DNA from: DAIMFL01 sp964372215
Lineage (GTDB): Bacteria > Pseudomonadota > Alphaproteobacteria > Dongiales > Dongiaceae
DNA: 64,000 nt
Assembly: GCA_964372215.1 (NCBI GenBank)
Contig: CAYJQC010000001.1
Span: 1-64,000, forward strand
Direction: 5' to 3'
The position numbers were made by a program, and so were the translations under genes. The notes under the pieces were generated by a model that had not been told where the DNA came from, made no database searches, and was given only the letters and a program-made list of their open reading frames with translations. Within the stretch, counting starts at the first letter, position 1. Each line of letters begins with the position of its first letter. Below are positions 29,787 through 38,735 of this stretch, piece by piece.

Positions 29787-31238
29787 CTACCCGCCTGGGC
29801 GGGTCCCGGTCAAGCCGAGGCGGACTGGCGCGCTTTCAACGCGGAGTCCGGCAAGCTGCCGCTGCACATCGGCGTCATCGCATGTCGCGACGTTGAAACG
29901 CATCCAGGGAGATGCCTGTAGATCGGGCCGGAACACGGCGCCCGGCGCGAGCACGAGGCCCTCGGCCGGGGCCCGCTCGGCAAGCGACAGGGAGTCGTCG
30001 ATTCCCGGGAACCGCGCCCACAGGAACATGCCGCGGTCGCCGCCATGGAAGATCTCGGCGCCCATGTTTTCGAAGGCGGCGATCACATGGCGCCGGGACT
30101 CGCCGAGTCGGTCCAGCAGCCTGACGAGATACTTGCGGTAGTAGCCCTCGGTCAGCAGCCGGTAGAGCAGCGTCTCCGTGAACAGGGACGTGGTCACGCA
30201 GGTCACCATCTTGGTATCGACCAGCTCGTCGACGACCGGCCGCTTGCAGGCGATGAAGCCGACCCGCAGGCTGCCCGACAGGGTCTTCGAGAAGCTGCGC
30301 AGATAGATCACGCGGTCGAGCTGGTCGAGCGCCGCGAGCCGCGGCGCCGGCTCGGGGCAGAGATCGGAGAAGATGTCGTCCTCGACCACCCGGAAGTCGT
30401 GGCGATCGGCCGCCTGCAGAACGCGGAAGGCCTTGTGATGGCTCATCATCGTGCCGGTCGGGTTCTGCAGCACCGTCTGGGTGAAGTAGAGCTTGGGCTT
30501 GTGCTCGCTGGCCAGGATTTCGAGGGCGTCGACATCGGGGCCGTCCGCCTGCCGCGGAACCCCCACGAGCCGGAGGCCCTGGAGCCGAAGGCTCCCGAAC
30601 AGATTGTAGTAGCCGGGGTCGTCGACCAGCACGGCGTCGCCGGGGTCGAGCAGGGTCCGGCTGACGAGGTCCAGGGCCTGGCTGGCACCGCAGGTCAGCA
30701 GGATCTGCGTTTCCTGCGCCTGGATGCCGATCTCGGGCAGCAGGGTTTCCGCGATATGCCGGCGCAACGGCCGATAGCCGAGCGGCGTGCCGTAGTCGAT
30801 GAGATGGGACCCTTCGTTGTTGGCGAGCGTGCGCATGACGCGGCGCAGGTTCGCCGCGTCGAGCCAGCCGTCGGGCAGCCAGGGACCGCCGACCAGCGTG
30901 GCATCCGCCTTGGCCTCGACCAGGCGCCGCACCAACCAGACCGCTTCGTCGTTGTGCCGGGCGTGGGTCCGCGGCTCGCTCGCCGGTGATGCCGGTTCCT
31001 GCCTAGCGGTGTAGAATCCGGCGCCGCGCTTCGACCGGATGCAGCCCATGGCGACCAGCCGGTCATAGGCCTCGATCACCGTGAACCGGCTGACCTCGTG
31101 TTGCGCCGCGAACGCCCTGATGGACGGCAGCTTCGATCCCGGCCGCAGCAGCCGGTCGTCGATCTGTCGCCGGATGCCGTCGACGATCTGTTCGACCAGG
31201 GGATAGCTGACGTTGCGGTTCAGCCCGATCTGCTGCAT
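29787..31238 (-). CDS. MocR-type GntR/aminotransferase transcription regulator
   Basis: A winged-helix GntR domain (~15-85: YPLVEQIVDGIRRQIDD, KLPSIRAFAAQHEVSRFTV) fused to a class I aminotransferase domain (~110-480), 483 residues. The PLP lysine is in YLRSFSKTLSGSLRVGF. MocR proteins sense PLP or amino-acid aldimines and usually control the neighbouring divergent gene; here that is the cysK-like gene and its decarboxylase partner. ATG at 31238 gives a start just before the GntR domain; an open frame runs to a TTG at 31316. Confidence 0.9.
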   Translation of the reverse strand: MQQIGLNRNVSYPLVEQIVDGIRRQIDDRLLRPGSKLPSIRAFAAQHEVSRFTVIEAYDRLVAMGCIRSKRGAGFYTARQEPASPASEPRTHARHNDEAVWLVRRLVEAKADATLVGGPWLPDGWLDAANLRRVMRTLANNEGSHLIDYGTPLGYRPLRRHIAETLLPEIGIQAQETQILLTCGASQALDLVSRTLLDPGDAVLVDDPGYYNLFGSLRLQGLRLVGVPRQADGPDVDALEILASEHKPKLYFTQTVLQNPTGTMMSHHKAFRVLQAADRHDFRVVEDDIFSDLCPEPAPRLAALDQLDRVIYLRSFSKTLSGSLRVGFIACKRPVVDELVDTKMVTCVTTSLFTETLLYRLLTEGYYRKYLVRLLDRLGESRRHVIAAFENMGAEIFHGGDRGMFLWARFPGIDDSLSLAERAPAEGLVLAPGAVFRPDLQASPWMRFNVATCDDADVQRQLAGLRVESAPVRLGLTGTRPGG

Positions 31239-31439
31239 CTGGCGTCCAAGTCCCGGCGGTCTGGTTTGCGAGGGAGCGAGAACTGGCACGGTCGAGTCAC
31301 CGATACAGTTGAGCAACCATCAACCGAAGTGTACATGTTTGTTCTGAAATGCGTCCAGTATTGTCCGCCTCGTCTCGGGGCCGAGCGCGCCGAGCGACGG
31401 GCACCCATTGTCCTGCTTTGAAATGTTGGGGAACCACTC
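31239..31439. promoter_or_regulatory. Divergent MocR/cysK-like control region
   Basis: About 200 bp, less GC-rich than its flanks, with a TGTACA palindrome (31330-31335), two ATTGTCC copies (31359 and 31407 region) and two GAAATG copies nearby. MocR operators are usually paired repeats in such a spacer. I cannot assign the operator with certainty. Confidence 0.35.
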
Positions 31440-32528
31440 ATGACCGCTGGCTCAACGATCAGAACGACGGCCGGGCGTGGCCGCCTGTTCGACAGCATCC
31501 TCGATACGGTCGGCGATACCCCGACCATCCGGATCAACAATCTCGGCGTCGATCACGCGACGATCTATGTGAAGGCCGAGTTCTTCAATCCGGCGTCCTC
31601 GGTGAAGGACCGGCTGGCGCTCAACATCATCGAGGAGGCCGAGCGCAGCGGCGTCCTCAAGCCGGGACAAACCGTCGTCGAAGCGACCAGCGGCAATACC
31701 GGCATCGGGCTCGCGATGGTCTGCGCGCAGAAGGGCCATCCGCTGGTCGTGACGATGGCCGACAGCTTCTCCATCGAACGCCGAAAGCTGATGCGCATGC
31801 TGGGCGCCAAGGTAGTGCTGACTCCGCGCGCGCAGAAGGGCCTGGGCATGTACCGGAAAGCGGTCGAGCTGGCCGAAGCCAATGGCTGGTTCCTTGCCCG
31901 GCAGTTCGAGACCGCCGCCAACGCCGCCATTCACGAGGCGACGACGGCGCGCGAGATCATCAACGACTTCGCCGGTTCGCGGCTCGACTGGTTCGTGACC
32001 GGCTATGGCACCGGCGGCACCGTCGCCGGCGTCGCGCGGGTGCTGCGCCGGGAGCGGCCGGAGACCCGGATCGTGCTGAGCGAGCCGGCCAATGCGCAGC
32101 TCATCGGCAGCGGCGTGGCGCAGGAACGGGCGTCCAACGGCGCGCCCGCCGCCAGCCATCCGGCTTTCGAGCCCCATCCGATCCAGGGCTGGACGCCGGA
32201 CTTCATTCCCCAGGTGCTGCAGGAAGCGATCGACGCCAAGCACTTTGACGAAGTGGTGCCGGTCGCCGGCGCCGACGGCATCGCCTGGACCAAGTCGCTG
32301 GCCCAGAAGGAAGGCATCTTCACGGGGATCTCGGGCGGCGCCACGTTCGCGGTGGCGCGCCGGATCGCAGAGCGCGCGGCCGCCGGCTCGGTGATCCTCT
32401 GCATGCTGCCCGACACCGGCGAACGCTACATGACCACGCCGCTGTTCGATTCGATTCAGGCCGAGATGGACGAGCAGGAAACGGCGCTCTCCCGCTCCAC
32501 GCCGGGGTACCAGTTCGCCGCCGAGTGA
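31440..32528 (+). CDS. cysK: Cysteine synthase family PLP enzyme (CysK-like)
   Basis: Fold type II PLP enzyme that normally makes cysteine from O-acetylserine and sulphide. 362 residues, somewhat longer than typical CysK. The PLP lysine is in NPASSVKDRLA, the substrate loop is EATSGNTGIGLA, the phosphate loop GYGTGGTVAGV and the late Ser GISGGATF. ATG at 31440. Its position beside a MocR regulator and coupled to an amino-acid decarboxylase hints at a specialised role, such as cysteate or another beta-substituted alanine, rather than bulk cysteine. Confidence 0.85.
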   Translation: MTAGSTIRTTAGRGRLFDSILDTVGDTPTIRINNLGVDHATIYVKAEFFNPASSVKDRLALNIIEEAERSGVLKPGQTVVEATSGNTGIGLAMVCAQKGHPLVVTMADSFSIERRKLMRMLGAKVVLTPRAQKGLGMYRKAVELAEANGWFLARQFETAANAAIHEATTAREIINDFAGSRLDWFVTGYGTGGTVAGVARVLRRERPETRIVLSEPANAQLIGSGVAQERASNGAPAASHPAFEPHPIQGWTPDFIPQVLQEAIDAKHFDEVVPVAGADGIAWTKSLAQKEGIFTGISGGATFAVARRIAERAAAGSVILCMLPDTGERYMTTPLFDSIQAEMDEQETALSRSTPGYQFAAE

Positions 32529-32581
32529 CGACGCGGCAGCAGAAGGTTCAGGTGGACGCAGTGCGGAAGGCCGGAATAGCC

Positions 32582-34039
32582 ATGGCCGAGGAATCGCTCG
32601 ACCCGGAGGACTGGGGCGAAGTGCAGGCGCTGTCCCATCGCATCGTCGACGATGCGATCGGCTATCTGCGCGACGTGCGCGATCGTCCGGTGTGGCAGGA
32701 AATGCCGGCCGAGGTGAGGGCCGTCTTCGAAACCCCGCTGCCGCGCTCGCCGGCGCCGCTGGAGCAGGTCTATCGCGAGGTGGCGCGGAACGTCATGGCG
32801 TATCCGATGGGCAACATCCATCCGCGCTTCTGGTCCTGGTACATGGGCTCCGGCAACTTCACCGGCGCGCTCGGCGATTTCCTGGCGGCGATTCAGGGAT
32901 CGAACCTGGGCGGCGGCAACCATGCCGCCGCCGCCATGGACCAGCAGGTGGTGAACTGGTGCAAGCAGATGATCGGGTTTCCCGCCGCCGCGAGCGGGAC
33001 CCTGGTCAGCGGCGGATCGATGGCCAACCTCATCGGCCTGACGGTCGCCCGCAACGTCAAGGCGGGCGTCGACCTGCGCGAGGACGGCGTCGCCGCGATC
33101 AAGAAGCCGTTGCGCTTCTACGCCTCGGACCAGGCCCATAGCTGCCATCGCAAGGCAATGGAGGTGCTCGGCCTTGGCAACCGCGCGCTCCGGCGCATTC
33201 CGACGGATCCTGACCTGCGGATCGACATCGCCGCCTTGCGGGAAGCGATCACCGAGGACCGCGCCGCCGGGTTGCAGCCGGCCGGCATCATCGGCACGGC
33301 CGGCACGGTCAATACCGGCGCCATCGACGATCTGCAGGCATTGGCCGATCTGGCGTCCGAGGCGGGCGTCTGGTTCCATGTCGACGGCTGCATCGGCGCG
33401 CTGATCGCCGTCGCGCCGGAAAACGCCCACCGGGTGACGGGAATCGAGCGGGCGGATTCGGTGGCGCTCGACCCGCATAAATGGCTGCATGCGCCGTTCG
33501 AGGTGGGCTGCGCCCTGGTGCGCGACGCCGCCGCCCATCGCGGCGCCTTCGCGGTCACCCCGGAATATCTGGAGAGCACTTCGCGCGGTCTCGCATCGGC
33601 GCCGTGGCTGCACGAATATGGCCTGCAGACCACGCGCGGGTTCCGGGCGCTGAAGGTCTGGATGGCGCTGAAGCAGCATGGCATCGAGAAGTTCGGTCGC
33701 CTGATCGACCAGAACATCGCCCAGGCGCGCTATCTGAGCGGCCTGGTCGATTCCGAGCCGCGGCTCGAGTTGCTGGTGCCCACGTCCATCAACATCGTGT
33801 GCTTTCGCTTTCGGCCCGACGGAATGCCGGACGATGCATTGAAGGCGCTCAACACCGAGATCATGCTGCGGCTGCAGGAGGACGGCGCGGCGGCGCTCTC
33901 CGACACCACGGTCCGCGGCACCCATGTCCTGCGGGTCGCGATCAACAATCATCGGACCCGCCGGCAGGACCTGGACCTGCTGATCCGCGAGATCCTTCGC
34001 ATCGGGGACGAACTGTCGCGCCGAGGCAAGGCCGACTGA
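32582..34039 (+). CDS. Group II PLP-dependent amino-acid decarboxylase
   Basis: 485 residues, related to aromatic/cysteate/diaminobutyrate decarboxylases. PMGNIHPRFWSWYMGSG at the N-terminus, SGGSMANLIGL, the Asp in FHVDGCIGAL and the PLP lysine in LDPHKWLHAPFEVG fit the family. The substrate cannot be read from sequence; the CysK-like neighbour suggests a cysteine-derived or other beta-substituted alanine. ATG at 32582 has GGAAGG upstream. A GTG at 32525 overlaps the cysK-like stop as GTGA and would add 19 residues; either way the two genes look coupled. Confidence 0.88.
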   Translation: MAEESLDPEDWGEVQALSHRIVDDAIGYLRDVRDRPVWQEMPAEVRAVFETPLPRSPAPLEQVYREVARNVMAYPMGNIHPRFWSWYMGSGNFTGALGDFLAAIQGSNLGGGNHAAAAMDQQVVNWCKQMIGFPAAASGTLVSGGSMANLIGLTVARNVKAGVDLREDGVAAIKKPLRFYASDQAHSCHRKAMEVLGLGNRALRRIPTDPDLRIDIAALREAITEDRAAGLQPAGIIGTAGTVNTGAIDDLQALADLASEAGVWFHVDGCIGALIAVAPENAHRVTGIERADSVALDPHKWLHAPFEVGCALVRDAAAHRGAFAVTPEYLESTSRGLASAPWLHEYGLQTTRGFRALKVWMALKQHGIEKFGRLIDQNIAQARYLSGLVDSEPRLELLVPTSINIVCFRFRPDGMPDDALKALNTEIMLRLQEDGAAALSDTTVRGTHVLRVAINNHRTRRQDLDLLIREILRIGDELSRRGKAD

Positions 34040-34110
34040 CGCCCGCGCCACGCCCCGGCAGCCGCCGACTTGATCGCGCCGGGGACGGCGATCGCGTAAG
34101 CTGCGTGTCC

Positions 34111-34142
34111 GTTCAGGCGCGGCCGGCGCGCCGCGCCTGAAC
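34111..34142. terminator. Perfect 13-bp inverted repeat after the decarboxylase gene
   Basis: GTTCAGGCGCGGC (34111-34123), a six-base loop, then GCCGCGCCTGAAC (34130-34142). A strong GC hairpin 72 bp after the decarboxylase stop and 35 bp before the next gene. There is no T-run, so it could be a factor-dependent terminator hairpin or an operator. Confidence 0.5.
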
Positions 34143-34177
34143 AGGTGACGGCGCCCAACCTTCCGGGAGAGTGTCGA

Positions 34178-35518
34178 TTGGACGTATTCCACCGCCGCGC
34201 CTTCCTCGCCGGCCTCGCGGGCGCGGCGCTGCCGCTGGCGCTGCCAAACTGGGCGCGGGCGCAGGCGGCCAATCCCGACGTCGTCATCATCGGCGCCGGC
34301 GCGGCCGGGCTGGCCGCCGCCCATGCGCTGGCCGCCGCCGGCCTCAGCTTCGTCGTGATCGAGGCCAAGGACCGCATCGGCGGGCGCGCCTTCACCGACA
34401 CGGCGAGCTTCGGCCTACCGTTCGATCATGGCTGTTCCTGGCTGCATCAGTCGAACCGCAATCCGTTCACGCCGATCGCGCACGCCGCCGGCTTCACGCT
34501 GCTGCCCCATGACGGCGAGGGCGAGGCGGTGTTCGTCGGCGACCGGCGCGCGAACGCCCAGGAGGACGCGGCGTACGGTGCCGCGTGGCGCGGCGTCAAC
34601 GGCGCATTGGCCAGGCTCGGCCGCGCCGCCGAGGACGTGGCGCCGGCACCCCATTTGCCGGTGGCGCTGCCCTGGAGCCATGTGGCCAACAGCTGGATCG
34701 GGCCGCTTTCGGTCGGGGTCGACGTCGAGGATTTCTCGGCGCGCGACTGGTGGAGCCTCGACGAGACCACGCCCAACCTGATGATCCGCGAGGGCTACGG
34801 CACCCTGGTCGCGCAGTATGGCGGCGACCTGCCGGTGCGCCTCGCCACGCCGGCCTCGCTGGTGCGCTGGAGCGGGCAGGGGGTCGAAGTCGAGACGCCG
34901 GCCGGCACCATCGCGGCACGCGCCTGTATCGTTACCGTCTCGACCGGCGTGCTGGCGGCGGAAGCCATCCGCTTCGACCCGCCGCTGTCGCCCGAGAAGC
35001 GCGACGCCGTCGCCGGGCTGCCCATGGGGCTGCTCGCCAAGATTCCGCTGCGGTTCCGCGACACCCGGTTCGGGCTCGCGGCCAACGATTGGATGAGCTA
35101 TGCCGCGACCGAGAAACGGCTGTGCTACTTCCTGTCCTGGCCGTTCGACATGGATTTGATGATTGGCTGGGTCGGCGGCAGCTTCGGCTGGGAGCTTTCG
35201 GCGGCGGTCAAGCGCGACGGCGAGGCGGTCGCGGTCGACTTCGCGCTCGGCGAACTGCGCAAGATCTTCGGCGGCGAGGTCGACAAGCGGTTCGTCAAGG
35301 GCCGCTTCACCCAATGGGCGAACGACGCGCATGTGCGCGGCGGCTACGCCTATCAGCGCCCGGGTGCTGCGGGCGCGCGGCAGGCCCTCGCGGTGCCGCT
35401 CGCCGACCGGCTGTTCTTCGCCGGCGAGGCGACGGCGGGTGGCATGGCGATGACCTGCGGCGGCGCCTTCCTGTCGGGCGAACGCGCGGCACGCGAGGCG
35501 GCCGACGCGTTGGCGTAA
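34178..35518 (+). CDS. Tat-exported FAD-dependent amine oxidase
   Basis: 446 residues. A twin-arginine signal (FHRRAFLAGLAGAALPLALP, cleaved after ARAQA) is followed by a flavin-binding Rossmann motif VVIIGAGAAGLAAAHAL and KDRIGGRAFTD, and the C-terminal FAD motif FFAGEATAGGMAMTCGGA typical of monoamine/polyamine oxidases. It should act folded in the periplasm, oxidising an amine. The TTG at 34178 is chosen because GGGAGAG lies seven bases upstream and it begins the signal peptide; a GTG at 34145 is the alternative. Confidence 0.88.
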   Translation: MDVFHRRAFLAGLAGAALPLALPNWARAQAANPDVVIIGAGAAGLAAAHALAAAGLSFVVIEAKDRIGGRAFTDTASFGLPFDHGCSWLHQSNRNPFTPIAHAAGFTLLPHDGEGEAVFVGDRRANAQEDAAYGAAWRGVNGALARLGRAAEDVAPAPHLPVALPWSHVANSWIGPLSVGVDVEDFSARDWWSLDETTPNLMIREGYGTLVAQYGGDLPVRLATPASLVRWSGQGVEVETPAGTIAARACIVTVSTGVLAAEAIRFDPPLSPEKRDAVAGLPMGLLAKIPLRFRDTRFGLAANDWMSYAATEKRLCYFLSWPFDMDLMIGWVGGSFGWELSAAVKRDGEAVAVDFALGELRKIFGGEVDKRFVKGRFTQWANDAHVRGGYAYQRPGAAGARQALAVPLADRLFFAGEATAGGMAMTCGGAFLSGERAAREAADALA

Positions 35519-35541
35519 GCCGACGGGGCGGCGGAACCGCG

Positions 35542-36066
35542 ATGAGCATTCTGGAAACGCCCAGGCTGCTGCTCCGCCGCCTGCTGCCTGATGATCTCGA
35601 TGCGCTCTGCGCGATCTACCGGGATCCGGAAGTCAGGAAATTCTTCCCGGAGGGCGTTCTGACCCGCGAGCAGACCCGGGAGGAGCTCGAGTGCTTCCTG
35701 GGCGGTCACCCCGAGGATCCGCGGCTCGGACTGTGGGCGACCATCCACAAGGAAAGCGGCGCGTTCATCGGCCGCTGCGGTCTGCTGCTGTGGGACATCG
35801 ACGGCCGGCGCGAGACCGAGGTCGCCTATCTCCTGGCGCGGTCCTGGTGGCGCCAGGGGCTGGGGGGCGAGGCAGCCCGGGCGCTGGTGCGCCACGGGTT
35901 CGAGGATCTGGGCCTGGCGCGCCTGGTGTCGCTGATCGATCCGGGAAACCAGGCGTCGATCCGCACCGCCGAGAAGGCGGGCATGGCCTTCGAACGGGAA
36001 ACCGAGCTCGACGGGCTCCCGGTCCGGATCTACGCCATGGCGCGACCGGGCGCCCCGCGCGCCTGA
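35542..36066 (+). CDS. GNAT-family N-acetyltransferase (RimJ/RimL-like)
   Basis: 174 residues starting MSILETPRLLLRRLLPDD, the standard opening of the RimJ/RimL group. The acetyl-CoA loop is RSWWRQGLGGEAARALV, and the C-terminal NQASIRTAEKAGM is the usual beta-bulge region. Substrate unknown. It follows the amine oxidase by 23 bp, so the two may be co-transcribed. Confidence 0.88.
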   Translation: MSILETPRLLLRRLLPDDLDALCAIYRDPEVRKFFPEGVLTREQTREELECFLGGHPEDPRLGLWATIHKESGAFIGRCGLLLWDIDGRRETEVAYLLARSWWRQGLGGEAARALVRHGFEDLGLARLVSLIDPGNQASIRTAEKAGMAFERETELDGLPVRIYAMARPGAPRA

Positions 36067-36112
36067 CGTCGCCCGTTGGCGCACGCCAGCGCGGGGCCGC
36101 GCGAGGTCTCGT

Positions 36113-36682
36113 TCATTCCGCGGCGAGCCGCCGCGCATACTCGCCTTCGAGCTTGGCGTGGGTAGACCAGAACGGACGCGGCGACACGCCCTCCAGGTTG
36201 TCGGCGAGAATCGCGAGATGGGTGTGCCAGCCGCCGGCAACGTTCAGCATGTCCGTGCGGTTCGCCAGGCGCCGGTGGGTCAGGCTGAGCAGCACCTTGT
36301 CGCCGCGTGGCGCGAGTTCGAAGGTGACCTCCGAGCCGACCGCGGGCATGCCATCCCAAATGAAGCTCAGCAGGCGCGGCGGATCGCAGCGCGTGACCTT
36401 GCCCTCGGTCGTGACGCCGTCCTCGATCGGCTTGTACTTCGCCGGCGTCTCCTCGATCACCGGTGACAGGTCGACGTGGTGGAACCGGAGCTCCACCTTG
36501 CCGCCCACCCGCAGCTCCATGGCACCGGTGGCCAGCCACGTGCCGCGCTTTTCCGAGTCCGTGAGATAGTCCCAGACCCGCTCGATCGGGCCGGGCAGCA
36601 GGCGCTCGAAGCGCACCGTACCGGCCTCGGTGACCACGCCGAACTCGCGTTCGCCGAGATCCATCGCCGCAAGATTGCTCAT
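36113..36682 (-). CDS. SRPBCC (AHSA1-like) domain protein
   Basis: 189 residues, START/Bet v 1-like hydrophobic-cavity fold of the activator-of-Hsp90 type: RFERLLPGPIERVWDYLTD, LRVGGKVELRFHH, LLSFIWDG and VLLSLTHRRL. Such proteins are commonly paired with a small ArsR repressor, as here. The ATG at 36682 overlaps the arsR stop as ATGA, so it is translationally coupled. Ligand unknown. Confidence 0.88.
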   Translation of the reverse strand: MSNLAAMDLGEREFGVVTEAGTVRFERLLPGPIERVWDYLTDSEKRGTWLATGAMELRVGGKVELRFHHVDLSPVIEETPAKYKPIEDGVTTEGKVTRCDPPRLLSFIWDGMPAVGSEVTFELAPRGDKVLLSLTHRRLANRTDMLNVAGGWHTHLAILADNLEGVSPRPFWSTHAKLEGEYARRLAAE

Positions 36683-36999
36683 TCTTCTCTCCTGTCGTCT
36701 TCGGGTTTGCTCAGCGCCTGCTCGAGATCGTCGAGCCGCGGATTCCAGAATCGCCGCACGTTGTTGATCCAGTCGTCAATTTCGGCCAGGCCATCGGGAT
36801 CGAGGCGGTAGATGCGTCGCTGCCCCTGCACCTCGACCTGCACCAGCCCGGCTTGGCGCAGCGCCTTCAGATGCTGCGAGATCGCGGGCGCGCTCAGGGT
36901 GAACTGGGCGACGATGTCACCGGCCGCGCGCTCGCCCTTTCCCAGCATTTCCAGGATGTGGCGGCGGGTCGGGTCGGCGAGGGCGGCGAAGCTGTCCAT
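36679..36999 (-). CDS. ArsR-family transcription regulator
   Basis: 106 residues, winged helix: MDSFAALADPTRRHILEML and the recognition helix region SAPAISQHLKALRQAGLV. No cysteine metal site is seen, so it belongs to the metal-independent SRPBCC-partner subgroup. ATG at 36999. A large dyad lies directly upstream (37006-37047), the likely autoregulatory operator. Divergent from mnmA. Confidence 0.9.
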   Translation of the reverse strand: MDSFAALADPTRRHILEMLGKGERAAGDIVAQFTLSAPAISQHLKALRQAGLVQVEVQGQRRIYRLDPDGLAEIDDWINNVRRFWNPRLDDLEQALSKPEDDRREE

Positions 37000-37005
37000 G
37001 GAGAT

Positions 37006-37047
37006 ATTATTTCTGCAAATGCTTAATTAAGTCAAGATAGAAATAAT
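37006..37047. promoter_or_regulatory. Large dyad operator of the ArsR-SRPBCC operon
   Basis: ATTATTTCT (37006-37014) and AGAAATAAT (37039-37047) form a perfect 9-bp inverted repeat. The palindrome CTTAATTAAG (37022-37031) shares exactly the same centre of symmetry (between 37026 and 37027). The tract is strikingly AT-rich in this genome and lies seven bases before the arsR start, so binding would block transcription of arsR; it may also touch the mnmA promoter. Confidence 0.75.
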
Positions 37048-37111
37048 GATCCGCCCTTTGCGGTGCCGTGCCGCCGTTGAAACCGGCCGGCTTCTCCCTA
37101 TAGTCCCGGCC

Positions 37112-38257
37112 ATGAACGGACCCGCCCTCAACTCCCTGGGAATCGACCGCGCGCCCGCCGACACCCGCGTCGTCGTCGCCATGTCGGGCGGCGTGGATTC
37201 GTCGGTGACGGCGGCCCTGCTCAGCGAACAGGGCTACGACGTGGTCGGCATCACCCTGCAGCTCTATGACCACGGCGCGGCGGTCGGGAAAAAGGGCGCC
37301 TGCTGCGCCGGCCAGGACATCCACGATGCGCGCCGGGTGGCCAACAGCCTCGGCATCCCCCATTACGTCCTCGACTACGAGATCCGCTTCCGCGCCGAGG
37401 TGATGGAGGATTTCGCCGACTCCTATCTGGCCGGCGAGACGCCGATCCCCTGCGTGCGCTGCAACCAGCGGGTCAAGTTCCGCGACCTGCTCGATACCGC
37501 GCGCGACCTCGGCGCCGCGGCGCTCGCCACCGGCCACTATGTGCGCCGGGTGATGGGGCCGGCGGGAGCGGAGCTGCACCGTGCCGTCGACCGGGCGCGC
37601 GACCAGAGCTACTTCCTGTTCGCGACGACGCCGGACCAGCTCGACTTCCTGCGGTTTCCTTTGGGGGGCATGACGAAGCCGGAGGCGCGGGCGCTCGCCG
37701 AGCGCCTCGGCCTCGCCGTCGCGGCCAAGCCGGACAGCCAGGACATCTGTTTCGTGCCGTCGGGCCGCTATGCCAGCGTGGTGGAACGCCTGCGCCCCGG
37801 CGCCGTCGAGCCCGGCGAGATCGTCCATCTGGATGGCCGCCTGCTCGGGCGCCATGACGGCGTCATCAACTACACGGTGGGACAGCGCCGCGGCCTCGGG
37901 CTGGTCGATTCCGAAACGCCGGGGGAGCCGCTCTACGTGCTGCGGCTGGAGCCGGCGACGCACCGCGTCGTCGTGGGCCCGAGGCATGCACTGGCCGAAA
38001 CGCGCGTCACCGTCCGCGAGGTCAACTGGCTGGCGCCGCTGCCGCCCGCGGGCGAGGCGATGTCGGCCGAGGTCAAGCTGCGCTCCATGAGCGCGCCGGT
38101 GGCGGCCCGCATCCTGCCGCGCGGCGACGGCGCGGAGATCCTGCTGGCGACGCCGCAGCTCGGCGTGGCACCCGGCCAGGCCTGCGTGTTCTATGAGGGC
38201 GACCGGGTGCTCGGCGGCGGCTGGATCGCGCGGGAACAGGCGGCACAGGCCGCTTGA
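37112..38257 (+). CDS. mnmA: tRNA-specific 2-thiouridylase MnmA
   Basis: Thiolates U34 of tRNA-Lys, -Glu and -Gln using sulphur relayed from a cysteine desulfurase. 381 residues. PP-loop VVVAMSGGVDSSVTAAL, the catalytic Cys in ETPIPCVRCNQRVKF and the second Cys in SQDICFVPSG are present; the C-terminal beta-barrel begins near INYTVGQRRGLG. The ATG at 37112 gives a usual N-terminus; an in-frame ATG at 37046 adds 22 residues and falls inside the operator. Confidence 0.96.
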   Translation: MNGPALNSLGIDRAPADTRVVVAMSGGVDSSVTAALLSEQGYDVVGITLQLYDHGAAVGKKGACCAGQDIHDARRVANSLGIPHYVLDYEIRFRAEVMEDFADSYLAGETPIPCVRCNQRVKFRDLLDTARDLGAAALATGHYVRRVMGPAGAELHRAVDRARDQSYFLFATTPDQLDFLRFPLGGMTKPEARALAERLGLAVAAKPDSQDICFVPSGRYASVVERLRPGAVEPGEIVHLDGRLLGRHDGVINYTVGQRRGLGLVDSETPGEPLYVLRLEPATHRVVVGPRHALAETRVTVREVNWLAPLPPAGEAMSAEVKLRSMSAPVAARILPRGDGAEILLATPQLGVAPGQACVFYEGDRVLGGGWIAREQAAQAA

Positions 38258-38268
38258 ATGGGGGAACC

Positions 38269-38571
38269 ATGTCGATCGAGGAGCTGACCGAGGAGATCCG
38301 CAAGCGCGCCGGCGCCAGCCCGAAGCTCGGCTATCGCCTGAAGTTCACGCTGGCCGAGGGCGGCACCATATTGTGGGACGGCACCGCCGTGCCGCCGGCG
38401 ATCGACAACAGCGACGGCGACGCCGACACCACCATCCGGGTCACCAGCGAGAACCTGCACAAGCTGATGACCGGCGGGCTCGACCCGACCCTCGCCTACA
38501 TGACCGGCAAGCTCAAGGTCGAGGGCAGCCTGGGGGTCGCGATGAAGCTGGTGTCGATGCTGGGGGATTGA
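38269..38571 (+). CDS. SCP2 sterol-binding domain protein
   Basis: 100-residue single SCP2-type lipid-binding domain. The end of the family fold is clear: TTIRVTSENLHKLMTGGLDPTLAYMTGKLKVEG. No catalytic residues; such proteins bind fatty acyl or sterol-like lipids. ATG at 38269 with GGGGAA upstream, eleven bases after mnmA. Confidence 0.9.
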   Translation: MSIEELTEEIRKRAGASPKLGYRLKFTLAEGGTILWDGTAVPPAIDNSDGDADTTIRVTSENLHKLMTGGLDPTLAYMTGKLKVEGSLGVAMKLVSMLGD

Positions 38572-38583
38572 GCCTGTTCAACC

Positions 38584-38695
38584 TTCTCCCCATCGCGGGA
38601 AGGGGAGGGAGAGGGGGACCCGTACACGATGACTCCTGCGCGCGCTGTCGCGCGCAAGACCCCTCCCCTAGCCCCTCCCGCAAGGGGAGGGGGAG
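38584..38695. repeat. Nested intergenic palindrome (terminator-like)
   Basis: A purine-rich arm (CTCCCC...GGGAAGGGGAGGGAGAGG, 38584-38617) faces a matching pyrimidine/purine arm (38660-38695, ending AAGGGGAGGGGGAG). Between them is a perfect 8-bp hairpin, TGCGCGCG-CTGT-CGCGCGCA (38637-38656). It lies between the convergent SCP2 and HerA-like genes. This G/C-rich repeat style is widespread in alphaproteobacterial intergenic DNA. Confidence 0.6.
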
Positions 38696-38735
38696 TTCTT
38701 CCTAGTCGGCTGAGAGCGAAGCAGGGCGGGCGCCG

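Noticed and set aside
38584..38695. CRISPR-like repeat
   Set aside because: A single nested palindrome, not regularly spaced repeats with unique spacers; no cas genes.
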